Below, in pieces: positions 17,110-26,490 of a stretch of 64,000 bases of DNA; position 1 is the first letter of the stretch, and every line of letters begins with the position of its first letter. Made by a program: the position numbers and the translations under genes. The notes beneath the pieces were generated by a model. It saw only the letters and a list, made by a program, of their open reading frames with translations, made no database searches and was not told the DNA's origin. The stretch is from Streptomyces brevispora. GTDB lineage: Bacteria; Actinomycetota; Actinomycetes; Streptomycetales; Streptomycetaceae. The stretch covers positions 6,014,001 through 6,078,000 of the forward strand of contig NZ_VIWW01000001.1 in NCBI RefSeq assembly GCF_007829885.1, read 5' to 3'.

Positions 17110-18174
17110 TCAGCTGCCCGCCGACAGCACCTCGGCCAGGTCGTACCGCACCACCTCTTCCAGCTGCGCGTAGGTGCAGCTGTCGGGGGTGCGGTCCGGC
17201 CGCCACCGGCGGAACTGGGCCGTGTGCCGGAACCGGTCACCCTCCATGTGGTCGTACGCCACCTCGCAGACCCGCTCCGGACGCACCGGCACCCACGACA
17301 GGTCCTTCTTGCCGGACCACCGGCTCGGGGTGCCGGGCAGCCGGGCGCGCTCGTGCGCCTCGGCGTCCTCCCAGGCGCCCCAGGGGTGGCCGGGGAAGTC
17401 CGTGAGCAGCGGCTCCAGTTCGGTGACGAGCTCCGCGCGGCGCTTCATCGGGAACGCCGCGCAGACCCCCACGTGCTGGAGGACGCCCGCCCCGTCGTAC
17501 AGACCGAGCAGCAGCGAGCCGACGACCGGGCCGCTCTTGTGGTGGCGGTAGCCCGCCACCACGCAGTCGGCGGTCCGCTCATGCTTGATCTTGTACATCA
17601 CGCGGGTGTCCGGCCGGTAGGGCAGATCGAGCGGTTTCGCGACGACCCCGTCGAGACCGGCACCCTCGTACCGCTCGAACCACTCCTGGGCGACGGCCGG
17701 GTCGGTGCTCGCCGGAGCGAGGTGAACCGGTGCCGAGGCGCCGGACAGCGCGGCCTCCAGGACCGCCCGCCGTTCCGACTGCCGTGTGCCCAGGAGTGAG
17801 TCGTCGCCCACCGCGAGGACGTCGAAGGCGACCAGACTGGCCGGGGTCTGCTCGGCGAGCAGCCGCACCCGGGAGTCGGCGGGGTGGATGCGCTCGCTGA
17901 GCCGGTCGAAGTCGAGCCGCCCCTCGTACGCGATCACGATCTCGCCGTCGATCACACAGCGCGCCGGGAGGTTGTCCCGGACCGCGGTGACCAGCTCGGG
18001 GAAGTAGCGGGTGAGCGGCTTCCCGGTACGGCTGCCGATCACCACCTCGTCGCCGTCCCGGTGCACGATCGCCCGGAAGCCGTCCCACTTGGCCTCGTAC
18101 TGCATGCCCGGCGGGATCCGGGACACGGACTTGGCGAGCATCGGCTTCACGGGCGGCATCACCGGCAGATCCAT
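17110..18174 (-). CDS. ligC: ATP-dependent DNA ligase, LigC type
   Basis: 354 aa. Joins nicked DNA using ATP. The adenylation motif EAKWDGFRA holds the nucleophile Lys29; later ligase motifs are visible as DGEIVIAYEG, EGAGLDGVVAKPL and MYKIKHERTADCVV, followed by an OB-fold domain (VVGSLLLGLYD through WVPVRPERVCEVAYD). Start ATG at 18174 is preferred to longer in-frame options because homologues begin MxLPxxPPxxPMLAK. It is divergent from a LigD-type polymerase gene, a common pairing of minor repair ligases in Streptomyces. Confidence 0.92.
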   Translation of the reverse strand: MDLPVMPPVKPMLAKSVSRIPPGMQYEAKWDGFRAIVHRDGDEVVIGSRTGKPLTRYFPELVTAVRDNLPARCVIDGEIVIAYEGRLDFDRLSERIHPADSRVRLLAEQTPASLVAFDVLAVGDDSLLGTRQSERRAVLEAALSGASAPVHLAPASTDPAVAQEWFERYEGAGLDGVVAKPLDLPYRPDTRVMYKIKHERTADCVVAGYRHHKSGPVVGSLLLGLYDGAGVLQHVGVCAAFPMKRRAELVTELEPLLTDFPGHPWGAWEDAEAHERARLPGTPSRWSGKKDLSWVPVRPERVCEVAYDHMEGDRFRHTAQFRRWRPDRTPDSCTYAQLEEVVRYDLAEVLSAGS

Positions 18175-18212
18175 GCCCCGATTGTGGACCGTCCGGCGAC
18201 CGGAGTCTCCCG

Positions 18213-18225
18213 ATATGCGGCATAT
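18213..18225. promoter_or_regulatory. 13-bp palindrome between divergent repair genes
   Basis: ATATGC-G-GCATAT is a perfect 13-bp palindrome in the 76-bp gap between the ligase start (18174) and the polymerase start (18251). Its place suggests a shared operator or overlapping promoters. No regulator is known to me for this motif. Confidence 0.35.
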
Positions 18226-18250
18226 GTGCGCCCGGCCTACCGTGGCCGAC

Positions 18251-19282
18251 ATGGCAGCAGCGGGCAAAGCGGTGGAGCTGGACGCGGGCGGACGGGCCGT
18301 CCGCCTGTCCAGCCCGGACAAGGTCTACTTCCCGGAGAAGGGCTACACCAAGAGGGACGTGGCCGAGTACTTCCTGGCCGTGGGCCCCGGCATCACCCGC
18401 GCCCTGCGCGACCGGCCCACCACCCTCCAGCGCTTCGTGGACGGGGTCGAGGGCGAGTTCTTCTACCAGAAGCGGGCCCCGAAGAACCTGCCCGAATGGA
18501 TCCCCACGGCCCGGATCGCCTTCCCCAGCGGCCGCCTCGCCGACGAGATCTGCCCCACCGAGCCGGCCGCCGTCATCTGGGCCGCCAACCTCGGCACGCT
18601 CACCTTCCACCCGTGGCCCGTCCGGGGCGGTGACACCGACCATCCCGACGAGCTGCGCATCGACCTCGACCCCCAGCCCGGCACCGACTACGCCGACGCG
18701 GTACGGGCCGCCCACGAGCTGCGCTCCGTACTGGACGACCACGGCCTGCGCGGCTGGCCCAAGACCTCCGGCGGCCGCGGCATCCATGTCTTCGTCCCGA
18801 TCGAGGCCCACTGGACGTTCACCGAGGTCCGGCGGGCGACCATCGCGGCGGGCCGCGAACTGGAACGCCGGATGCCGGACCGGGTGACCACCGCCTGGTG
18901 GAAGGAGGAACGCGGCGAGCGGATCTTCGTCGACTACAACCAGACCGCCCGGGACCGCACGATCGCCTCCGCCTACTCCGTACGCCCCCGCCCGCACGCC
19001 CCGGTCTCGGCACCCCTGCGCTGGGAGGAGATCGACGACGCCGAACCGCGCGACTTCGACATCCGGACCATGCCGGCGCGGTACGCGGAAGCGGGCGATG
19101 TGCACGCGGACATGGACGAGCACGCCTTCCGGCTCGACCAGCTGCTGGAGCTCGCCGACCGCGACGAGAAGGAGCGCGGGCTGGGCGACATGCCGTACCC
19201 GCCGGAGTACCCGAAGATGCCCGGCGAACCGAAACGGGTCCAGCCGAGCCGCGCCCGGCACGACGAGGACGGCGATGTATGA
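18251..19282 (+). CDS. ligD: LigD-type polymerase/primase domain protein (NHEJ-related)
   Basis: 343 aa stand-alone polymerase domain of the archaeo-eukaryotic primase family, used in gap filling during end joining. The start MAAAGKAVELDAGGRAVRLS matches the usual beginning of these proteins (LSSPDKVYFPEKG). Metal-binding residues are in LRIDLDPQPG; nucleotide-binding SGGRGIHVF and the third acidic motif IFVDYNQ follow. No nuclease or ligase domain is fused, unlike mycobacterial LigD. ATG at 18251; ends in an ATGA overlap with the next gene. Confidence 0.9.
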   Translation: MAAAGKAVELDAGGRAVRLSSPDKVYFPEKGYTKRDVAEYFLAVGPGITRALRDRPTTLQRFVDGVEGEFFYQKRAPKNLPEWIPTARIAFPSGRLADEICPTEPAAVIWAANLGTLTFHPWPVRGGDTDHPDELRIDLDPQPGTDYADAVRAAHELRSVLDDHGLRGWPKTSGGRGIHVFVPIEAHWTFTEVRRATIAAGRELERRMPDRVTTAWWKEERGERIFVDYNQTARDRTIASAYSVRPRPHAPVSAPLRWEEIDDAEPRDFDIRTMPARYAEAGDVHADMDEHAFRLDQLLELADRDEKERGLGDMPYPPEYPKMPGEPKRVQPSRARHDEDGDV

Positions 19283-20379
19283 GCGACCCCGCCCCCGACC
19301 CGGCTCCGCCCGGATCCGAGCCCACCCCGCCGCACGGAGCGCACGGCCGGCCGCTGAGCCGACGCCAGAAGTGGGTGTCGTACAAGGATTCCCCCTACTT
19401 CCCGGCGACCGTCCTGCTCCTCATCCTCGCGGCCGCCGCCGGGCTCTTCGCCGGCTCGTACACGTACGCGATGGCCAACCCGACCCCGCACCAGATCCCG
19501 ACCGCCGTGGTCAGCCTCCAGGAGACGGCCCGCGGCAGGGCGTTCGTCACCGCGATGGACGAGGCGCTCGACACCTCTCTGCACGTCCACCGGTACGACA
19601 CCGGCGTCCAGGCGCGCGAGGCACTGGAGGAACAGGAGGTCTTCGCGATCGTGCGGCTCCACGGGGCGGGGGTGTCACTCGATGTGGCCGGCGCCTCCGG
19701 AGCCGCCGTCGCCCAGCTGCTCACCGAGTCCGCGGTGAAGGTGGGGGACAGGCTCGGCGTCCCCGTCTCCGTCACGGACGTCAAACCGCTCCAGAAGGGC
19801 GACCCGCGCGGACTCGCGCTCTTCTACATCTCGCTCGCCGCCGTCATCGTCGGCTTCGTAGGCTCCATCCAGCTGAGCGTGCACGCCCGCGCGCTGACCC
19901 CGCTGGAACGGATCGTGTTCACGATCGCCTACTCGATGCTCGGCGCGTTCTCCATCGCCGCGGTGGTGGACTGGTGGCTGGGCGCCGTCGATCTGCCGTT
20001 CCTCGAGTCCTGGCTGATCCTGGCGTTCACGATGTTCACCTCGGGCATGGTCTTCACCATGTTCAACACCCTGATGGGGCGCTGGGCCATGCTCCCGACC
20101 TGGGGACTGATGGTGCTCCTGGGGAACCCGTCCTCCGGCGGAGCCGTGTCCTGGCCGCTGCTGCCCTCGCTGCTGGGACACATCGGGCGCTGGCTGCCCC
20201 CGGGTGCCTCCGTCAACGCCCAGCACACCGCCGTCTACTACCAGGGGCATCAGCGGATCTTCCCGTTCCTGGTGCTCGCGGCGTGGTCGCTGGTCTCCTG
20301 CACCGTCTTCTGGGTATGGCGCCACCGGCACCCGGGAGGCCGCGACCACATGCCTCAGCATGCGGCCGCGGCCACCTGA
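19279..20379 (+). CDS. Membrane protein related to ABC-2/YhgE-type exporters
   Basis: 366 aa. A cytoplasmic start, one membrane helix (VLLLILAAAAGLFAGSY, about 38-56), an extracytoplasmic domain of about 120 residues, then four to five helices (around 180-350) ending in a basic tail. This one-plus-several layout is that of YhgE/ABC-2 permeases without a partner ATPase nearby. The start overlaps the polymerase gene by ATGA, so they are co-translated; what links it to DNA repair is unclear. Confidence 0.7.
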   Translation: MSDPAPDPAPPGSEPTPPHGAHGRPLSRRQKWVSYKDSPYFPATVLLLILAAAAGLFAGSYTYAMANPTPHQIPTAVVSLQETARGRAFVTAMDEALDTSLHVHRYDTGVQAREALEEQEVFAIVRLHGAGVSLDVAGASGAAVAQLLTESAVKVGDRLGVPVSVTDVKPLQKGDPRGLALFYISLAAVIVGFVGSIQLSVHARALTPLERIVFTIAYSMLGAFSIAAVVDWWLGAVDLPFLESWLILAFTMFTSGMVFTMFNTLMGRWAMLPTWGLMVLLGNPSSGGAVSWPLLPSLLGHIGRWLPPGASVNAQHTAVYYQGHQRIFPFLVLAAWSLVSCTVFWVWRHRHPGGRDHMPQHAAAAT

Positions 20380-20400
20380 ACCACTCCCGGAACGTCGTGA

Positions 20401-22638
20401 CTACAGCTCCTGGATCCGGATGTCCCGGTAGGAGATCACGTCCGAGGTGCTGTGGACCTGGAGCCCGATGTAGCCGGAGGCGTACCGCCGGCCGTCGGTG
20501 CCCGGGTCGTCGTCCCGCGGCGGCTCGAAGAGCTGACCGCCGTTGTTGTCGAACTCATTGAGCAGAACACCGTTGCGGTAGATCGAGTAGTGCTGGTCCA
20601 CCACCCGGATCTCGTAGTCGTTCCAGGTGCCCTTGGGGGTGACCCCGGCGCCGCCGAGACCCACCCGGTCGAATCCGTAGACCGAACCGGTCTTGTACAT
20701 GTCGCCGTCCGGCCGGTCGTTGATCTGGATCTCATGGCCGTACTTGATGGCGACCCACTCCGGACTCGACTCCTCCGGATTGTCGTGGACGTTCGGGAAC
20801 CGCACGAACACACCGCCGTTGGCGTTGCCCGTACCGGGGGCGTCGTCCCGCCACTGGAGCTTCAGCGAGAAGTCCCCGTACTGCCGGCCCGGGAACCAGA
20901 GCATGCCCATGCCGTCCACCGTGGTGGAGCTGGTGATCGAACCGTCCGCCTCGTTCAGCGCGAACTGCCCGCCACCGACCTGCTGCCACTTGGCGAGCGA
21001 CGCGGCCGTGCCGTCGAAGAGCTTGCGATAGCCCTCGTCCTGGCCCGGCTTGCCGATCCCCGACTGCTTGGCGGCCTTGTAGATCTTCTTCTGCTCGCGG
21101 GCGTCGACCACCCCGGCGGTGAACAGCTGGTCGAGAACCTTGTCGACGTGCTTCAGGAACAGCGCGTGCGACGACCAGTCCTTCTCGTCCTCGATCAGCT
21201 CATTGATCGTGCAGCGGTTGCCGGTGATGCGGTTGGGGACCCCGGTGTCGACGGTGCCCACGATGACGGTGAGCCGCTCGTCGAACTCCGGGCAGTTCGG
21301 CGCCGGTACGCCGCCGCTCTGCGCGACGGTGAACGCCACCCGCTTCGCCTCGGAGGTGTTGCCCGCCTTGTCCGTGGCCCGGTGGGCGACGGTGTGGTAG
21401 CCGACGCGGTCGACGATGACCGTGCCGGAGTAGGCGAGGTAGGGGCCGCCGTCGAGGGAGTACTCGATCTTGTCCACCCCGCTGCCGGCGTCGGTCGCGG
21501 TGACCGTCACCTTCGCGCTGGTCAGGTAGGCGCCGTCCGAGTTCTTGTCGCCCGCGACCTTCGCGGAGGTCTCCGGCGGCGTCGTGTCCTGCGTCGGCGG
21601 CTCGACGACGGTGAAGTCCACCGCCTTCTCCGCGGCGGCGTTGCCCGCCTTGTCGGCGGCGCGGTAGCGGACCTTCTGGGCCCCCACCTCGTGGACCATC
21701 ACCGGCCCGGTGTACGACTGCCAGGCACCGTCGGCTCCGAGCGCGTACTCGATGGTGTTGACGCCGGACCCGGTGTCGGAGGCGGTCACGGTGACCGTCG
21801 CCATGCCCAGGAACCGCCCCTGAACGTCCTTCTCACCGGAGACGGTCGCCGAGGTCTCCGGCGGCGTCGTGTCGTCCGTCGGCGGTGCGGCGACGGTGAA
21901 CTCCACCGTCTTCCCGGCGGCGGCGTTGCCCGCCTTGTCGGTGGCGCGGTAGCGGATGGCGTGCGCGCCGACCTCGTTCACGACGACGGGCGCGGTGTAC
22001 GGCTGCCAGGCACCGTCGGCCCCGACGGCGTACTCGACGGTGTCGATGCCCGAGCCCTCGTCGGTGGCCGCGACGGTGACCGTCGCCTGACCGATGTACG
22101 CGCCGTCGGCGTTCTTGTCGCCGTCGACCTTCGCCGACGTCTCGGGAGCGGTGGTGTCCTCGGTGCCGCCCCCGTCGGTCACGGTCAGGATGCCCTGCAT
22201 CGCCTCGTGCCCCGGCATGGTGCAGTGGTAGAAGTACCGGCCGGGGGTGAGCGTGACCTCCGCGGTCTGCTTGCCGCCCCGGTCGTCGCCCGGGTTGGCC
22301 AGCAGGTTCAGGGGTACGTCGTTGTTGAACTCCGGGTCCGAGACGCTGAAGGTCAGCGTGTGCGGCATACCGGAGGTGTTCCCGGTCCCCACACTGTTCT
22401 CGAAGACGATGGTCGCCTTGCCGGCCACCGCCGTCTTCGGCGCGGACAGATAGTGGTCGATGGGGTTGCCCGCCGTCCAGGTGAGCACCTGGTCGGCCGC
22501 CGCCTCGACCGGGGCCGCGGTACGCCCGTAGGCCGCCGTCGAGGTCAGTCCCAGCACCATCAGGAACGACCCCAGCAGGGCGAGTAACAGCCGGGCGGGC
22601 CGCGACCGCCTTCGGAAGAAGATCGAACGGTGTCTCAC
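20401..22638 (-). CDS. Exported cupredoxin, OmpL47-like repeats and DUF1080 fusion
   Basis: 745 aa; GTG start at 22638 overlaps the stop of the upstream gene (GTGA). Signal peptide to about residue 40, then a blue-copper domain whose ligands are visible as the His of MPHTLTF and Cys, His and Met in YHCTMPGHEAMQG. Three repeats of about 90 residues follow, each with TPPETSAKV..G, a SGV/I-D/NTIEY core and RATDKAGN (OmpL47/Big-like). A Cys-containing linker precedes a C-terminal DUF1080 domain (FDGTAASLAKW to SYRDIRIQEL), a family of 3-keto-disaccharide hydrolases. Co-transcribed with a ThuA-sugar dehydrogenase gene, it likely works on oxidised sugars outside the cell. Confidence 0.85.
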   Translation of the reverse strand: MRHRSIFFRRRSRPARLLLALLGSFLMVLGLTSTAAYGRTAAPVEAAADQVLTWTAGNPIDHYLSAPKTAVAGKATIVFENSVGTGNTSGMPHTLTFSVSDPEFNNDVPLNLLANPGDDRGGKQTAEVTLTPGRYFYHCTMPGHEAMQGILTVTDGGGTEDTTAPETSAKVDGDKNADGAYIGQATVTVAATDEGSGIDTVEYAVGADGAWQPYTAPVVVNEVGAHAIRYRATDKAGNAAAGKTVEFTVAAPPTDDTTPPETSATVSGEKDVQGRFLGMATVTVTASDTGSGVNTIEYALGADGAWQSYTGPVMVHEVGAQKVRYRAADKAGNAAAEKAVDFTVVEPPTQDTTPPETSAKVAGDKNSDGAYLTSAKVTVTATDAGSGVDKIEYSLDGGPYLAYSGTVIVDRVGYHTVAHRATDKAGNTSEAKRVAFTVAQSGGVPAPNCPEFDERLTVIVGTVDTGVPNRITGNRCTINELIEDEKDWSSHALFLKHVDKVLDQLFTAGVVDAREQKKIYKAAKQSGIGKPGQDEGYRKLFDGTAASLAKWQQVGGGQFALNEADGSITSSTTVDGMGMLWFPGRQYGDFSLKLQWRDDAPGTGNANGGVFVRFPNVHDNPEESSPEWVAIKYGHEIQINDRPDGDMYKTGSVYGFDRVGLGGAGVTPKGTWNDYEIRVVDQHYSIYRNGVLLNEFDNNGGQLFEPPRDDDPGTDGRRYASGYIGLQVHSTSDVISYRDIRIQEL

Positions 22639-25127
22639 TGCACTGCCGCCTTCCTGGCCAGGTCCTTGACGGCCGGGGTCGGTGCGCCGCCCTTGTACGT
22701 CACGCGCCACAGCGCGGACTTGGAGTCGGAGGTGAAGAAGCCGCGCCCGTAGTCCAGGACGTACAGCGAACCGTCCGGGGCGAACTTCCAGTCCATCAGG
22801 TTGCGGATGCCGTCCGCGCCGACCGGGATGATCTTCTTGAGGGACTCGGCGTGCGTGGGCAGTCCGCCCTTGCCGGCCGTCTTCGGGTCGGTGAGCACGG
22901 CGTGCCGCGGCTGGGTGTCGTCGTAGAAGTCGCCGACGAACCACTTGCCGTCCCAGTAGGAGGGCCATTTGCCGGCGCTGGTGCTCGCCGGGTCGTACCG
23001 GTAGACCGGGCCGTTCATCGTGGCCTGGCCGCCGCCCCTGAGCCAGGGCAGGAGCTCCTTCTGCTCCTCCACCTTGTAGCTCGGGATGCCCTTCGCGTCG
23101 CGCGGGTAGTCCACGCCGCCGCCCTGCGGGGAGTACCAGATGGTGTTGGAGGTGATCGGCGGCAGGTTCACCAGACCGTCGTTGTTGGGCGACTCGTTCT
23201 TGGGGTGGTCGCAGTCGTACCAGCCGAGCGGCTTGCCCGGATCGGGCAGATTACGGTCCCGGTAGGGCTGCTTGTTGCCCATGCAGTACGGCCAGCCGTG
23301 GTTGCCCGCCTTGGTGATCGCGGCGAACGTGTCGTACTTGGCCGGGCCCCAGGTGGTGCTCGGGGCGCCCGCGTCGGGGCCGACCCAGCCCGCGTAGAGC
23401 GTGTCGGTCGACTTGTCGACCGAAATCCTCGCCGGGTTGCGCACACCCATCACATAGATCTCGCCACGGGTCTTGCCGCCGCCCTCGTCCGGCTCCTTGC
23501 CGGTGAAGAGATTGCCCTCCGGCAGGGTGTAGGTGCCGTCGTCCTGGGGGTGGATCCGCAGGATCTTGCCGTTGAGGTTGTTCGTGTTGCCCGCGGTGCG
23601 CCGGGCATCGGCGAACGAGACGCCCTTGTAGTTCGGCGCCGGGTTGTTGCCCGAGTACCCGTCGCTGAAGCCGGAGGAGTTGTTGTCACCGGCCGCGATG
23701 TACAGGTTGCCCTTGGAGTCCCAGGCCATGCCGCCGCCCGCGTGGCAGCAGCTGTGGATCTGGACCGGCCAGTGCAGCAGCACCTTCTCGGAGGAGAGGT
23801 CCAGCTTGTTCGTGGCCAGGTCCATGGTGAACCTGGAGACCTGACGGACCGCCATCTGCTTGTCGCGGTCGATCTTTTCGTGGGGTGTGTAGTGCAGGTA
23901 CACCCAGCCGTTCTTCCCGAAGTCCGGGTCCAGTTCGATGCCGAGCAGACCCTCCTCGACCTTGACCAGTTCGTCGCCGCCGCCCTTGTTGCCGAACACC
24001 GTCAGCTCTCCGGCGAGGGTGACCTTCTTGGTCTTCGGGTCGTAGACATGGATCTGGCCCAGGCCCTTGCCGACGTTCGGGTCGGCCCAGTCGGTGACGA
24101 CCGGCACACTGCTGTCGGCGCCGCCGCGGCCGATGTACAGCACACGTCCGTCGGGGGCGGTCACCAGCCCGTGCGGTTCGCCGATCTGGTCGTTCGTACC
24201 CGGCTGGTTGGGCTGAGTGACTCGCTCCGCCTTGTAGTTGGAGGTGATCGTCGCCTTGCAGTCGGCCTGGGAGATCCGGGTCGTCCAGTCGAGCGCGCCG
24301 CGCAGGTGGTCACGGAAGTCGGCCTCCGCGAAGCTGTCGACCGTACCGCCCATCGCGGTGTAGAAGGACCGGCCGCCGTCGTAGTCACGGCACCAGGAGA
24401 CCGGGTGGTCCCAGCCGTTGGCGCTCGCCCCGGGCTGGTAGGTGATCTCCCGGACCCGAGCCACGGTGTGCACGTCGCCGGACGGATTCTGCTTCCAGTT
24501 CAGCCACTTGTCGGGACGCTTCCACTCCAGCGGGAGGTTCTTGGTGGCCGGATGCTGCCGGTCGCCGATCTCCACCGTCGCACGTTGCACGGAGGTGGGG
24601 CTGCCGGCCGCCGGGCGCGCACCTACCAGTCCGGTGAACCAGTCCGAGTACGGCTCGGTGCGCGCCGCGTCATGGATGCCGAGGAAGCCGCCCCCGGCCT
24701 CCATGTACGCCTCCAGACCGGCCTCCTGCTCCGGGTCCAGGACATCGCCGCCGCCCGTCAGGAAGACGACGGCGTTGTACTTTCCGAGCTGCTTGCCGTT
24801 GGTGAAGACGGCGGGGTCGTCGCTGGCCACGGTCTTGAAGCGGCCCGCCTCCGGCCCGGTGAGCCCGATCTTCTCGATCGCCGCGATTCCGGCGTCGACC
24901 GGCGGGGACTCCTCGGTCGCGGAGGCATGGAAGACCAGTACCTTCACGTTGGCGCCGCCGGGCGGCGACGGCAGGGACAACGTTGTCGCCATGGACTCCT
25001 GCGGTCCGGGATACGGCCTGGCACTGGCGGCATTGCCGCCGAGCAGGGACGCGGTCAGCGCGCCGGCCGCTAAGGCCGCCGCGAGTCCGCTTCGTGATCT
25101 GGACCTGTGATGTGGTGTGCGCTGCAT
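22635..25127 (-). CDS. Exported ThuA-like and PQQ-type sugar dehydrogenase fusion
   Basis: 830 aa. ATG at 25127 follows GAGGGGTGGGTG; a signal peptide covers about residues 1-36. The ThuA-like domain (about 60-280) shows VKVLVFHAS, VVFLTGGGDVLD and GGGFLGIHDAARTE. The rest is a beta-propeller of the soluble glucose/sorbosone dehydrogenase type (ERVTQPNQPG through LYVLDYGRGFF), with HSCCHAGGGMAWDSKGNLYIAA-like blades. ThuA proteins act on 3-keto sugars, and the downstream gene ends in a keto-disaccharide hydrolase domain, so a shared oxidised-sugar pathway is likely. Electron acceptor and substrate are not evident. Confidence 0.87.
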   Translation of the reverse strand: MQRTPHHRSRSRSGLAAALAAGALTASLLGGNAASARPYPGPQESMATTLSLPSPPGGANVKVLVFHASATEESPPVDAGIAAIEKIGLTGPEAGRFKTVASDDPAVFTNGKQLGKYNAVVFLTGGGDVLDPEQEAGLEAYMEAGGGFLGIHDAARTEPYSDWFTGLVGARPAAGSPTSVQRATVEIGDRQHPATKNLPLEWKRPDKWLNWKQNPSGDVHTVARVREITYQPGASANGWDHPVSWCRDYDGGRSFYTAMGGTVDSFAEADFRDHLRGALDWTTRISQADCKATITSNYKAERVTQPNQPGTNDQIGEPHGLVTAPDGRVLYIGRGGADSSVPVVTDWADPNVGKGLGQIHVYDPKTKKVTLAGELTVFGNKGGGDELVKVEEGLLGIELDPDFGKNGWVYLHYTPHEKIDRDKQMAVRQVSRFTMDLATNKLDLSSEKVLLHWPVQIHSCCHAGGGMAWDSKGNLYIAAGDNNSSGFSDGYSGNNPAPNYKGVSFADARRTAGNTNNLNGKILRIHPQDDGTYTLPEGNLFTGKEPDEGGGKTRGEIYVMGVRNPARISVDKSTDTLYAGWVGPDAGAPSTTWGPAKYDTFAAITKAGNHGWPYCMGNKQPYRDRNLPDPGKPLGWYDCDHPKNESPNNDGLVNLPPITSNTIWYSPQGGGVDYPRDAKGIPSYKVEEQKELLPWLRGGGQATMNGPVYRYDPASTSAGKWPSYWDGKWFVGDFYDDTQPRHAVLTDPKTAGKGGLPTHAESLKKIIPVGADGIRNLMDWKFAPDGSLYVLDYGRGFFTSDSKSALWRVTYKGGAPTPAVKDLARKAAVQ

Positions 25128-25389
25128 GTGGTCACCCACCCCTCTTTGGTCACTGCAACAGCGCATGAAGCTAGACCTCTTTTCGCGACTCGCCAATAGC
25201 TATGGCAGTAATGAAACGAACTTTGTCCTTAGTGTGGATAAACAAAGATCCCCGGGCTACGGTATGCCCCGTCCCCGAGCTCACCTGTGCCCGACGGCGT
25301 CGACCACCGTGACCTGCGCAGCGCTGCGCCGTGTGCCGCAGTTGTCTTGGGTTTCTCCGCAACACCCGTCTGAAAGTGGGGAGTTCGAC
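25128..25389. promoter_or_regulatory. AT-rich divergent promoter region, sugar dehydrogenase and laccase
   Basis: 262 bp between divergent starts. The stretch 25195-25250 is AT-rich for this genome and contains CTTTGT (25221-25226) facing ACAAAG (25242-25247), a possible operator half-site pair. No small gene with a ribosome site was found. Confidence 0.4.
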
Positions 25390-26490
25390 ATGGACCGAAG
25401 GAACTTCAACCGGCGGATTCTGCTGGGCGGCGGGGTGGTGGCGGCGACCGGCGTGACATCGTTGTCCCTCGGTGCGATCGAGGCCACCTCGGCCGAGAAC
25501 CCTCCCCGGACGGCACCGGCGGGAGGTGTGGTCCGCCATCTCAAGATGTACGCGGAGAAGCTGCCGGACGGTCAGATGGGATATGGGCTGGAGAAAGGCA
25601 AGCCCTCGATCCCCGGCCCGCTCATCGAGATCAACGAGGGCGACACCCTGCACATCGAGTTCGAGAACACGATGGACGTGGCGGCCAGTCTCCATGCGCA
25701 CGGCGTCGACTACGACATCGCGAGCGACGGCACACGGATGAACAAGAGCATCGTCGAACCGGGCGACACCCGTACGTACACCTGGCGCACCCATGCCCCG
25801 GGCCGGCGCAAGGACGGCACCTGGCAGCCGGGCAGTGCGGGTTACTGGCACTACCACGACCATGTCGTCGGCACCGACCACGGCACGGGCGGCATCCGCA
25901 AGGGGCTGTACGGGCCGGTGATCGTCCGGCGCAAGGGCGACATCCTGCCGGACAAGACGATCACGATCGTCTTCAACGACATGATGATCAACAACAAGTC
26001 TGCCGGAAAGGGCCCCGACTTCAAGGCCACGGTGGGGGACCGGCTCGAAGTCGTCATGATCACGCACGGCGATTACTACCACACGTTCCACATCCACGGT
26101 CATCGCTGGGCGGACAACCGTACGGGCCTGCTCACCGGCCCCGACGACCCGTCCAAGGTCATCGACACGAAGATCGTCGGACCTGCGAACTCCTTCGGCT
26201 TCCAGATCATCGCGGGCGAACACGTGGGCGCCGGCGCGTGGATGTACCACTGCCATGTGCAGAGCCATTCCGACATGGGCATGGCTGGGATGCTGCTGGT
26301 CGCCAAGCCTGACGGGACGGTGCCGGGACACGAGGCGCACGCCATGACATCGCCCTCCGCTTCAACACCCGGTGCGAAGACCCCGGACACGAAGGCATCG
26401 GGCTCCAGGGCATCCGGCGCCAAGCCCCCGGAGCCGAGGACCTCGGACGCCAGGACATCGGACAGGGCCGCGGCGCACGACGGCCACTAG
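25390..26490 (+). CDS. Two-domain small laccase (multicopper oxidase)
   Basis: 366 aa. Oxidises phenolic substrates and reduces oxygen to water, outside the cell as a trimer in this family. Tat-type start MDRRNFNRRILLGGG. Copper-site residues: HAH at 102-104, HYHDH at 154-158, HTFHIHGH at 231-238 and HCHVQSHSDMGM at 287-298 (T1 Cys288, axial Met298). ATG at 25390 follows GTGGGGAG. The C-terminal 40 residues are a Ser/Thr/Pro/Lys-rich tail not needed for the fold. Its stop shares the tetranucleotide CTAG with the stop of the gene on the opposite strand. Confidence 0.93.
   Translation: MDRRNFNRRILLGGGVVAATGVTSLSLGAIEATSAENPPRTAPAGGVVRHLKMYAEKLPDGQMGYGLEKGKPSIPGPLIEINEGDTLHIEFENTMDVAASLHAHGVDYDIASDGTRMNKSIVEPGDTRTYTWRTHAPGRRKDGTWQPGSAGYWHYHDHVVGTDHGTGGIRKGLYGPVIVRRKGDILPDKTITIVFNDMMINNKSAGKGPDFKATVGDRLEVVMITHGDYYHTFHIHGHRWADNRTGLLTGPDDPSKVIDTKIVGPANSFGFQIIAGEHVGAGAWMYHCHVQSHSDMGMAGMLLVAKPDGTVPGHEAHAMTSPSASTPGAKTPDTKASGSRASGAKPPEPRTSDARTSDRAAAHDGH

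Noticed and set aside
21300..22160. Possible DNA repeats or CRISPR-like periodicity
   Set aside because: The periodicity comes from three diverged protein repeats of about 90 residues each; no short identical repeats with spacers exist.
20452..22587. 711-codon open frame on the plus strand opposite the cupredoxin-DUF1080 gene
   Set aside because: Its apparent repeats mirror the three protein repeats on the true strand; no start signal or known fold.
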